From NCBI GenBank assembly GCA_023053575.1, contig JAKZAP010000007.1, positions 17,692,304 through 17,756,303 on the forward strand: a DNA stretch of 64,000 nucleotides. The letters are read 5' to 3'. This DNA comes from Branchinecta lynchi. Its lineage: Eukaryota > Arthropoda > Branchiopoda > Anostraca > Branchinectidae. Positions 1 through 10,400 of the stretch are shown here, piece by piece. Both the position numbers and the translations under genes were made by a program. The notes below the pieces were generated by a model. It was not told the origin of the DNA. It made no database searches and saw nothing but the letters and a program-made list of their open reading frames with translations. The first letter of the stretch is position 1, and each line of letters opens with the position of its first letter.

Positions 1-1681
1 CTTGTCACTGCTTGACTCATTCCATAAGGAGGAGCCAACTTATCCAACGGCCAATCCCGGCCCTTGGAACTACCTGAGTTCTGGAAAAAAGACAGCCCAG
101 AAAAATAACTGGCGTAAAAAATTAAACATGAATTTTAGAAGAAAAAGAATTCTATGTGCCAAGAGGAAGCTGAAATGCATGTCTATTAACTGGTTTAAGT
201 TCTGAATTTGTCATTCCCATTTGACGTAAAGGGGGACAAACCAAAGCAGTGTTGTCTAAATTTGGAAAAGTTTTCAAAGACGCATACCCGTACTGCAGCA
301 GGAATACGATATTAAAATCGGCATAAAACATAGCTTTTATTATTTTTCAATACCATGCTCGGTCCTCACTTCGTCTGGAGTTGTTTTCTGTCCGGTCGTA
401 GCCAGGACGTACGTAAAATGACCGGGACGTAGATCGGTGCACGAGAAGACTGTTAGGCATACGTATTTGTAGCGGTTCAAACCAAAGACTATTTGGTCGA
501 AACAGACACATAACTCCCCACACCTGTGTAATTCCCAAGAAAAATTATAAGAACTGGAATTGCTAAGTAGGATGAGGAACTAAAGTTACCGGGCTTCGAG
601 AGAAGAACCCTGAAGGCTTCACTTGATCGTTAGTCAGCAGTTCAGATTTGAGGGTGTATTACAACGTCCTACCAGTCGTTATAAATTGCTGCCATTGTCG
701 CATCAAATATTAAAGCATACTTCGCACTATTTACTATTTATGTTCCAGTATTCAAAACTATCTGGATATTGTAAAGCTAGGCTCTGCCTTTAACAAATTA
801 TCCACGGTCCTGGCTGTAGTCTTTTCCCAGGTCCATTGACTTCAAGCAAAATCTCCGCGAAATTCAGATAACCGATTTTACGCATCAGTAGCTTGAGACG
901 CGAACACTCATTGGGAGCATAATTCGTATGGATACTAGTGAATCGTGGGAAGTGCAAAGTTTAATGAGGTGTCGTTACCGGGTTCAGAATGTGACATATT
1001 AAATTTGGGTCTCGGGGTTTAAGAGCTAATGAATGCTGTAACAGAAGTAGGTTGCAGTGACATTATAGGTACGACAGGTCCTTTAAGTAGCGGTAGCTTC
1101 AAGATCTGAGCGGAAAATCGAAAATAAATTGACCTGAAAATGTCCTGAAAGGTCTGCTCTGGCCTGAATGATAGTTCTATGTGGACGTCGACGTGTGTTC
1201 ATTATTTAACCTACCCTGAGTCATGGACGTGGGTTACCAGGAACAAATAATCTGATAGAAGCTCCGTCACCATGCAGAGACTATGGATACCCCGATAAAA
1301 CTGAGCGGAGCTAGAGATACTTGCTGTGAGGTTTTAGTTGATACTCGTCTACTTCCCCTTCGCCGTTGCACATGCCAGATGAAAAAAAAATTCTAGGATG
1401 CCTACAGGGCTGGAGAATGGAGAACCCGGTCTGCAGCTTATGGTAGACAACCAATCAGCTGGAAAGGACGGCGTTCGGATTCTGCTGGGGAGTTGTACTG
1501 CGGTACAGCTGTTCGTAGAGGTAACAAATTACGATATTCTGCGTAGCTCCTCCTGCGCTCGTTTGCATCGGGTAGGGTATCAGAATATATTCGACTTCAC
1601 ATGGTCGTATTACAGAGATAGGAAGACGGAGGTTCTTTCATTTTATTTGTTCTTGGGTTACTAAGTGAGTTTCTCTTCTAG
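1..1681. other. Left flank, probably the last intron of UBE2V
   Basis: I see no UBE2V-like exon here. The 67-codon open frame at the left edge (2..205) has no recognisable domain. The block holds one TTAA-flanked miniature element (714..1082) and, near 1234..1270, a stretch resembling 46261..46290 (GAACAAATAATCTGA), so it shares dispersed repeats with the right of the window. Confidence 0.5.
714..1082. mobile_element. TTAA-flanked miniature transposon (MITE), copy 1
   Basis: It is flanked by TTAA on both sides (710-713 and 1083-1086), ends in ...GGTCCT, and has 369 bp. Its interior resembles the 367-bp element at 31511..31877 (shared blocks: TCGCACTATTTACT near the left end, GAAGTAGGTTGCA near the right end). 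TTAA target duplications are known for piggyBac and Kolobok elements. No transposase is present. The left terminus has drifted (AGCATA instead of AGGACC). Confidence 0.6.
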
Positions 1682-1822
1682 GTTGACAAAAGACTTCTGC
1701 CCACTATGTCGAAGTGGCACAGGAATCTGAAGATCAAAAACGTTCTTCAAGATATCCGACAGTTGATGATGCTCAAGGACAACATCAAGCTGTCACAGCC
1801 GCCCGAGGGTTCTACCTTCTGA
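1682..1822 (+). CDS. UBE2V2: UBE2V (MMS2/UEV1) ubiquitin-conjugating E2 variant, last coding exon
   Basis: The exon follows a pyrimidine-rich acceptor (TTTCTCTTCTAG, AG at 1680-1681) and reads 46 residues to TGA at 1820-1822. It starts VDKRLLPTMSKW and ends LSQPPEGSTF, which matches the C-terminus of animal UBE2V1/UBE2V2 (VDARSIPVLAKW ... LPQPPEG). Known for the family: these E2 variants lack the catalytic cysteine and pair with UBE2N (Ubc13) to build K63-linked ubiquitin chains in DNA-damage tolerance and NF-kB-type signalling. The helical C-terminal segment encoded here (VLQDIRQLMMLKDNIK) is the last helix of the UBC fold. The preceding exons, about 100 residues, are not recognisable between 1 and 1681 and probably lie left of the window, across an intron longer than 1.6 kb. 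I am sure of the family but not of the V1 versus V2 paralogue. Confidence 0.88.
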   Translation, partial: VDKRLLPTMSKWHRNLKIKNVLQDIRQLMMLKDNIKLSQPPEGSTF

Positions 1823-2136
1823 AGTGGGAAATCCAAGTGATTAGGAAGTTTGTTCCGAGAATTTAAACGTTGAGCTTGTGTACGAACTGATCAGTTCCGG
1901 TTTTCACTTCCTTATATATTTATGATTGCCGGTGTCAATATTTCTTCTGGAAGACCACTTGGGAAAATAACATTGAGTCTTATGCCTGAGGCGTTTTATT
2001 TCCGTTAATTCTGTGTAACTGTTTTGGTAGCTCACCGCTTAAATGTAAAAGCTCGTTGTTGTTTATTTTCACAGCAATAGATTGCCCCAAATACAATAAT
2101 TTTAATTTGACTTTGCGTGAACTCAGAGGAAACTAG

Positions 2137-2362
2137 GAGCGTGTTCCACCCTTCTAACAATAGTAACTATTAGTTACTATTTTCATTCATTTGCTTACCT
2201 CTCTGGGGGGCGTAGTTAGTGTGGTAACTACGAACCTGTTTGACGTGATTGGTCCGATTAGCCTGTGGCACGACATTTTGCTTCTGTCCAGCCCCGACGC
2301 CAAGAAGCCAGAATTCGTGACGTCATGCGTAGTAGCTACGGTAAGTAGGATGGAACACGCTC
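2137..2362 (+). mobile_element. MITE with GAGCGTGTTCC termini and 3-bp TSD, copy 1
   Basis: It begins GAGCGTGTTCCACCCTTCT and ends AGGATGGAACACGCTC, with TAG duplicated on both sides (2134-2136, 2363-2365). Just inside the left end is the near-palindrome AGTAACTATTAGTTACT. Two more copies lie at 12546..12820 and 17513..17783. A 3-bp duplication of this type is known for PIF/Harbinger-like elements. The short open frames inside are not genes. Confidence 0.75.
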
Positions 2363-2365
2363 TAG

Positions 2366-3534
2366 GCTGGCTCTATTCTACGGTGACCGAGTGTACGCCT
2401 AGCGGCAGTCACGCGAACTACTAACTTTCGGCTAAACTGTTCTGAAATCTGGTCGTAGGAGAAAGCAGCACTATCAAGGCAGTGCCAATGTTCAAATAAT
2501 GAGACAACAAAATGATTGTCACACAAATAACAAGGGATGTATTTCTCGAACTCAAAGAGAAAAACACGAGTGTGCGTATAGCTTTAGGTCTGTAACCTAC
2601 ATATAACAATACAAAAAGTGAAAACCCTTACCCACCCTTAAAGCACAATGGACACTTCTAATTCTTTACTTTGTATAAAATGCTTCACAAATGAACATTT
2701 CCGACTTCCTTTAGAAGGCGCGACGAAAATCGGCCGTTTTCTTGTTATCCCTTGTCTTTACCTCTATGGCATTTCGACGATCCAAATCTTAGGAGCTGGG
2801 ATATCGTGGCAGGAAATTCAAAAGTCCCAGCAATGCTTGATAGAAAAGGAAATATTTGAGATGTCACAAAAGTCAAGCCGCAGATGCAGTTTACCTGATT
2901 GTTCTAGTGTTTCGTCAGAAGTTCCATGGCATAAAGTGCCTATTAAAAGTTTTTCTTTGTGGAATAGTGTTGTGAAGCTTGATTAGCTTGCTTTATAAAA
3001 TGTACCAGGGTATGCAATAAGCTTATAAAAAATAACATAGCTACACAAATCATTCAAAAACAAATAGCCTATTCAAACCTGAATCATCGGGTACAAGCTG
3101 ATTTATGCGTAAAATAAAGATCTACTGAGTATTATAAGAAAGATCACTTTTATCTTTGTCCAAGATAGTAAATTGGGCATGTACTGGCCCAAAAAATTAC
3201 GCTTTGAAATATCACTAAGAGGAAACTGTTGAAAAAGCTGCTGATCTAGGGGGTAAGCATTGTTCCTAGGTTGTTACAGAGTGGGATTGGGTAGTTTGAT
3301 GTGCCCATTGGTGTGCGATACTTGATGAAAGTCTAGATTAGAGCGCCGTAAGTCTTGCGTCAATTCCAACACAGCTGAGAGCCAAAACCGCTTTGGAGCA
3401 AGCAACGACGATCAAGCCAGTATGCTTCTAATGAAAAGACTCCGAGAGGATTCTCACGCAAATAACAAGGGATGTGAACCGGACCCTGCTCAAGAGAAAA
3501 CGCTAAACATGCTAACGTGCGTGAAGCATGCGTG
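2366..3534. other. Intergenic DNA without a supported gene
   Basis: It contains one 112-codon open frame (2648..2986) whose tail has a CX4C followed by a WHKVP stretch, loosely like a THAP finger but too short and incomplete to call. A short phrase CAAATAACAAGGGATGT occurs twice, near 2524 and 3460. Nothing else is recognisable. Confidence 0.4.
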
Positions 3535-3843
3535 CCCGATGAAAAATTTGTAGCCTGCGTAGTAGTATGATAGTGGTACGAAAACGTTGCACGTAATACT
3601 ATGTAACAGCAAAGAATACTATCATTTAATGTGTCTCAGACTGATCCAGTCTTATGTAGCAGTATCCAGTAGCATCCTGTCTTGCCATAGTAGCATCCGG
3701 TCTTGCTAATAGTAGCATATAGTAGTATGCAGTAACACGGTAGACTTGAAGTAGAAGCATGTAGTAGCATCTTGAGTAGGCTACTGCATGCTACTTTTTC
3801 GTACTACTTCATAGTACTATTTTGAGACACATTTTTCATCGGG
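3535..3843. mobile_element. Imperfect inverted-repeat element (CCCGATGAAAAAT ends)
   Basis: CCCGATGAAAAAT at 3535-3547 is the inverse of ATTTTTCATCGGG at 3831-3843. Inside, the arms share GTAGTACTATGA-like and GGTACGAAAA-like stretches, and the centre is rich in AGTAGCAT units. The immediate flanks share only TG, so a target duplication is not clear. This looks like an old foldback MITE. Confidence 0.45.
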
Positions 3844-4030
3844 TGTACATACCTAAGAAATACAGACCGTAACCCTAAATGCTGGTATACAAAACTCCGC
3901 CTAAAAATTGTATACACCAATTTCCATAAAAGCATCGCAGTCCGTTCGAGAGTTATCGAGGTCACAGACAGACTAGTGGACAGAGAGACTTACAACGTCT
4001 ACACTGTAAAAAGTTTCTCCGAATAAGGAT

Positions 4031-4140
4031 GCAGTATTTGCTACTGGGATTAATCTTATCTCTATTGGGATAAGATTAATCCGAATTAGGGGTAATCTTA
4101 TCTCAATAAAGATAAGATTAATCCCAGTAGCAAATACTGC
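4031..4140. repeat. Near-perfect 110-bp hairpin
   Basis: The first 31 bases (4031-4061, starting GCAGTATTTGCTACTGGG) are the exact reverse complement of the last 31 (4110-4140). The next 17 bases of each arm pair with two mismatches, leaving a loop of about 14 bases. Both flanks carry TACACTGTA (near 4002 and 4152). It lies just beyond the 3' end of NGDN. Confidence 0.8.
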
Positions 4141-4388
4141 AAGATTTTTTTTTACACTGTATATAGTAAGTTCCTCAGCTCTATTTGAGATAACGAAAAA
4201 TAAACAGACTGGGATCCTTTCCTCCTTGGACTCGCCTATCTCTGGCATAAAGAATAGATTTATTTTTGCAAAATAGCGATCCAATACAAACCCATCAGCG
4301 ACGGGGAGAAGGCCGTGTACGCCCTGACACATTTCTACGTTCAGGTCACAAAAATCCCCTTTTCAAGTAAAGGGACATCGTAGGAGTT

Positions 4389-4394
4389 TTTATT
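4389..4394 (-). terminator. Candidate poly(A) signal of NGDN
   Basis: TTTATT on + is AATAAA on -, about 40 bases beyond the NGDN stop at 4435. Position and sequence fit a cleavage and polyadenylation signal; transcript ends were not seen. Confidence 0.5.
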
Positions 4395-4434
4395 ATTACA
4401 GGAGGTATAAAATCCTTTGATAAAAAGACACTCT

Positions 4435-4460
4435 TTACTTCCTCCTCTTTCCTTTTTTAC
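4435..4460 (-). CDS. NGDN: NGDN coding exon 7 (26 nt, terminal)
   Basis: After the acceptor TTTGTTTCAG, 26 bases complete a split Gly codon and add KKGKRRK and TAA. This gives the basic C-terminus expected of NGDN (human ends in an Arg/Lys run). The exon is too short for an open-frame search. Confidence 0.85.
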
Positions 4461-7400
4461 CTGAAACAAAAATAAATCATTGCACAAATTTCATACGCTG
4501 GTTCGGTGCTTGTCAGTCTTTGATAAACACCATTCGCTTTTCCTTTCCATTCGAGCTCACGGCTGCCTTTGGAATGAAACTCTACTTAAAAGGACACCTC
4601 GTACTGCTGCCCTGGCACGAATTCTAGTAAGAAGGTCGAAAAGCCTCTAGAGATTATATGGATGGAGCACGTAACTGCAGTGCTCTTGCAATAGGTTCCT
4701 ATTCGTTACTAGCAGACGGTGCTGAAACAAATTTCTGAAAAGTTTCTTAAAGGACACCCCAGTCATTACTGTTGGTGAGCCAGTGTTATAAACAAGACTC
4801 TTGCTTTTAAAAGATTGCCAACGAATTTTGCCGATTTAAGCTTTTCTCCGGGCCCGTTGACTTCTAACAAAAACATGGGCGCATTTACGTAACCATTTTT
4901 TCCTGACGAACCGAGTCAGCTGTTGGGAGCATGATAGCGTACGCATCGAAAAAAAATCGAATATGTAAAAGTCAGTGCGGTGTCGTCAGGAGGGTTAAAA
5001 TGTTCCTGAAATTCAAATACAAATACAATACCATAGAAGTTTAGAAACATTTTCCGACATATCGATATTACCATGCAATTTCGTAGCTGATTTTCCGTTT
5101 TGAGCCACTGTTTAATATATGGATGGAGGCGGTTACGAAAGTAAGCTTTAGTATTAGTATTTCAGGTAGGTACAATTTTAATGAAAACAGGAAAAAAAAA
5201 AAATTACAGGCTCCTGCCGTTAAGCAGAACAAGGCTCCTGTCTTAAGGAAGAAAGAAAATCGAGGAACAGGCAGGGGTCTGGTCTCTCTTCCTCGTTTTC
5301 GCGGCGGCTTGTGAGGCATACGGAAAAATGTCATAGGTACGACAGGTACTTTACGCTGACAAGGTGAGTTATGGTGGAGTTTCACTTTCTGATTTATTTT
5401 GACTGCAAACGATTTATATAGCGATATTTCTGAAATATTGGTAAGGTGAGGTTTGGTAAGATTTGATAAAATTTCGCAGATAATTCAGCCAAAATTTCTT
5501 ACCTCCTCCTTTCTTTCCCTTTCCGCCCTTCCCTTTGAAAGCAGTCTTTGATTTCTTCTTAGCGGGTAGCTGCAGGTCTTCGTTATCCTCGTCCATGAGT
5601 TGCGCGAAGTTGCCAAAAGATGTCAGCTCTGTTCCCAGATTCCTTCGCTTCACTCCTTTCTTGTCGGCTTTCGTCAGTTGAATACGGGTCATGTATGTCT
5701 CCTCGTAGCTGAAAGACGTTAAAGCACGAATGAAAGAACTGCCTCACCTAGGTGGGCACCATATTACCACTTGATGACTAAGGACTGTCGCGGAAAGTTC
5801 GGAGAAAACGGTGAGTCAAGCCGCGTACTAACCAATCACAGTAGCACCGCCCCTAGCGTTCTGACGGCTTGTTAATCCCACGCTTTTTCGGCCTTTGGAA
5901 AATAATGTCGTACGGCACTGGGCCTGTGCGCCTTACTCCTAGACAAAATGCTTGGCCGTACACCCAAAATAGCCATCTATCGGGCATAGAAGAAGCCGAT
6001 TGAGACAGACAATAAAATCACTGCAACAAATAAATCCCCTGAAGCCGGTAGTACTGGACCGCGTGGACATGACTTAGAGCTGAGTAGCTGGGAATTCTCA
6101 TAAGACATCGGCAGCTGGTAAAACAAAGTGATGGACTGTTGGAACGCCCTTCCATCTGCAGTAGTATTGAGTGATTACATCAATGCTTTCAACATTTCCT
6201 TGGACTATCAATAGTCCGCAAAAGTATGCGATGAAAAGTGTGTTCTATGAACTTTGTCGATGACACTTGCTTAATATTATTTTTGGCACTGAATTACTAG
6301 TTGGGCTACTGATCTCTGAAGTTCAAGCAGGCCTTGGACGGCGGTTGACTTTTACCTAGCAGATAGACTTACTCTTGCTTCTCCTTTGCTTTTCGATGCT
6401 GCTTGGCTTTAACGATGTCATCTGTCTCTACGAGCTCAACTGGCGCGTCAGTGTATTCTTCCCTAAGTTCCTGAAGAAGGTTGGAGGTCAGCGCTTGTCG
6501 CTTGATTCTAGCTTCCCTCTGAGCCTTCTTCTCCGCCAATGATGTATCGCCATCTGGAAACGCAAAATTTTGGATTATTGACTGGTGGAGGATCTAATGG
6601 ATTGGTAAAAGGTATCAGCATCAGCAAGCCCAACTGGCGGTGCAGATCTCCGATTACCTTCCCTCACCCAGGAAGTGCAATGGGCGGTTGGGGGGTAGCC
6701 ATCCTCGTCCTTCAACACACCCTTCCTGTCACCTTCCCAAGTTTTCTTCATTTGAAGATGGGTGGGCTTGGGCTTGTCCTAGCCGGGTACTGCCATTAAC
6801 CCCGCCCCAAACCAAACGGTAGGCACCACCGAGACTCGACCCAGCGACCCTTCGCTTACGATGAGCGTGCTAACCATTTGGCCAGGTTGGTCCCGTGGTA
6901 GTCATAATAGCGCTCCCTTTGCCCGCAACGCCAGGTAAGTACAAAAATTCCGCACAAGATTACTGGATGTGAGCTCTGTTGGCAATTGTCCGATTCCGTC
7001 TCTCACCTTATTTGAATATTTATTACGTTTATTACGCCATCTAGCAGGGTTGGGTAATGTTAATAGGAATGCATCTCGTAGCGTCACCAGTTCAGTTGGT
7101 AGACAGCCTTCAATCAGATTAACGGCTTAAAATATTTAAAGTGGATTTTTTAGCTAAGAGCTTAACGCCAAATGTAATATATATCTATGTTTCCCCCCAA
7201 GCTCAGTAGATAGAAACCTGGAATTTAATAGAAATATAATATATTGCATCGTAAAAGATATCTACATGTCTCGGAGAAAATAGGAATGGTCGTGCACAAC
7301 AGGGCTGAAAATCCTGTCTACAATATGAAAACAGTTCGTTTCCAGCTTACGAGGAGGGTAAACCTTAAAGAATCTGTTGCTTATTCTGCCTTTCATATTC

Positions 7401-10400
7401 TCTTTAGCTCCTTAATGGAATTATAAGCTTCTTAAATTCCCGCCTCTCCCCGTTTTTCCGTTTTCTATCTACGACTATTAGCGCTTGTTCAGCCAAGCCG
7501 AGTTACGCCAGTTACGCCCGCAAAATTCGCTGAATTCTTCAAGGTCAGGCAACTGCTCTTTCACACATCGGGATATTAGAAGCTTTAAAGTATTGTTTCT
7601 CACTTTGGAAGACATGGCTCTCTGTTCCTGGATATGTTTGGGGAAAACCATAGATCATAAGGCATTTCTTCCGTTTTTTACTTCTTTTGTTTTGCTTGGT
7701 TTTCCCATTTTTAACCACGGCACATTCCATTTTGAAATATTTTGCGTCCAGCCTCCGCGTCGAAGAGATCGAAGGCTGGATAGTGTCAAGAAACGCTAAC
7801 AAGAAAATCGCTAATTTAACGTTGTAGGTGATGGTATTTTCGAAAATCGATTTTTCTGAGACATTTCATTGTGGAAAGATCATTTCTAATAAAGTTGTGC
7901 TTGAAATGAAACGCCAGTTATATTGTAGTAAAACCAGCCGCGTTAAGCACTGACACGACAATTACAGTAGATGCATTTTTCTTCGAACGTTAAACGAAAA
8001 TGGATCATGTTTGTAGGCTTGCAACGACAATGTCAACTACTGGTGCGTTAAAGCAGTTGTTAATGTAGCGGAAGCGCATATGAATGAGTGGGTGTATTTG
8101 CTTTTGCTTAACCGTTTGGCCAACAATAAACGTCCAAAGTTAAAACTAAGCGGCTATTCTATTAGCACCACCAGGAAACAAGGATTTAATTTGATTGAAT
8201 CAGGGCTTTTGAAACCATGTTAAACCCCGAATGAACTCGAGCAGTGACATTAGTGCATTTCTTCTAATCCCAGTAGCGAACGCTCGTTTGATTCTCCGTA
8301 GGCTTAGGTAAATGAAGGCCTGGTTCTGTCATCAGCCACCCTCGACTATAACGAGGAGTTTCTTTAATACATTGCTTGCCCTAAGCAATAAGAAAAGCTG
8401 TTTCCGCGGTCGATCATAAACTTCCCGTGAACGTTATGTTTGAAGCAAATCATTTTTTTGTGCGAAGACTAGTAGTATAGTAGGGGCCTACACAAATTGG
8501 CAGAGAAGTCATTAATTTTTCAACCTAGAATGACAAACCTACCGTAAGGCATCGCCATAAGTTTCGGAGGAACATAGACGCCCTTGGATTTGCCATCTTC
8601 TTTCTTTGGAGCACCTCCATCTTCGTCCTCGCTACCCTCCCCCTCCTCAGAGGAAGATTCCCCTCCGTCCTGAAGAAAATAAGGAAGTCTCAGTTCAACC
8701 GATGAAGGCGTTTTTCGCTGTTCAGCGCTAGCGAAATATTTACTCTTCTTCCTCTGCGGCTTCAGATCATAATAGTTGCGTTTTTTGATCGAAGTTTGAA
8801 GTTACCTTCAAACTCAAGGTTTTGGTCGCCGGTCACAGATCGAAGTTTTGTTCACCGTTCGCTTAATTTCCGTTTCTGAAGGCCGTCGAAGTTCACCGTT
8901 TGCTTAATTAGTGTTTTTATGACTCCGGCGAGCCTTGCCCGGTTGACGTTTCTTCGACGGTCAGAAGCTGCGTTTTTTATCAAAGTTTTGTTCGCCGTTC
9001 GCTTAGCCGGTTGCTTAATTTGAGTTTTTGAACGCCGTCGAAGTTCACCGTTTGCTTAATTAGTGTTTTTACGACTCCGGCGATCCTTGCCATGTCGACG
9101 TTTCTTCGACGATTCAAGCAAACTTCGAACTTGCTAGCGCACGAAGTTTGACGGTCAGAGTCTGAAGGACGAAGGAACTGTGACCGGCGACCAAAAACGG
9201 TATTTAAGCAGAGACCTTTGAGGTTGAAGGTAACTTCAAACTTCGATCAAAAACGCAACTAGAGTTTGAAGGACGAAGGAACTGTGACCGGCGACCAAAA
9301 AAGGTAATTAAACAAAGACCTTTGAGGTTGAAGGTAACTTCAAACTTCGATCAAAATCGCAACTACTGTTTCTTTGTACTTCAAACTCTGACCGTCGAAC
9401 TTCGTCAGCTAGCAGCAAGTTCGAAGTTTGCTTGAATCGTCGAAGAAACGTCGACCGGGCAAGGATCGCAGGAGTCGTAAAAACACTAATTAAGCAAACG
9501 GTGAACTTCGACGGCGTTCGAAAACGGAAATTAAGCTAGCGGCTAAGCGAACGGCGAACAAAAAACAAAACTTCGATAGAGAACGCAACTAATATGCTAT
9601 CCACTTCGCCTCTTCGCGACTGGAATATGTCGCCCGGCTTACGACTGATTCAAGTGCGTCTTTTGTTCTCACAAAGTTAAAGAATTACACTCTTGCATGA
9701 TATCGCTCGTAGCCTCTAAAAAAACGAAGAAAGCAATTTAGCAGGATTTTAAGGAGCGCAGTTCAGGAACTTTCCGCCCTCCGCCGTATCTGCTTGGGAA
9801 GGAAAGTATTTCGAAGAGGATAAGATCCATACTGAAAGACCGCAACATTCTTCTGTTAATGTCTTCCTTGGATTTGTCAGTTCAAGGCAAGGTAGACCAC
9901 CGAATCACATAGGCTATGTCAGCAGGTATGTGCTGACCAGCAGCTAATTCAAAACTGCTCGTCATTCTCCTACCAATCCCCCTGTTTCGCGTTTTTTGAC
10001 TATTGAGATAGAGCCAATTTTCCTTTTCTTGTGTTTTTGTCAGAATCGAGAACGGGAAGGCTTCGTAATTCTGCAGAATCGAGAATTTGTTTCGATAATC
10101 AGTTCTCGATTCTCCTTCTCCGTTTTTTTTCCGTGAAAGGTCAACAAAGGGCGGAAGTTCAATCCGCATAAACTGGTATTATGTGGTGGCTGAATTAATG
10201 TTTTTGTCAAAATCGAGAAGAGCAAAAACGGTCATTTGTTTGAGAATCGAGAACTGAGAAGCAAGAACGGAAATTCAGACCAGAAACGCAAGTAATGATT
10301 CCCATCCCTCGCCCTGACACGTTGACGCCCACTATCTGATTGGCTGAAAGGGACACCCAATGAGCTTCACCAAGGTTGATTTACCTATATATATATATTT

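Noticed and set aside
2..205. Open frame at the left edge as a UBE2V exon
   Set aside because: Its residues do not match any part of the UBC fold of E2 variants.
2648..2986. 112-codon frame with a CX4C ... WHKVP stretch, like a THAP finger
   Set aside because: The second half of the finger (CX2H and AVPTIF-like end) is missing, and the N-terminal 80 residues have no domain. Similarity is too weak to call a gene.
5414..5502. Read-through of NGDN exon 6 to a stop at 5414
   Set aside because: A consensus donor at 5502 and a matching acceptor and basic tail at 4460 give a better family match.
6828..6900. Functional tRNA gene
   Set aside because: A- and B-box-like sequences are present but the acceptor stem does not pair, and a SINE body follows.
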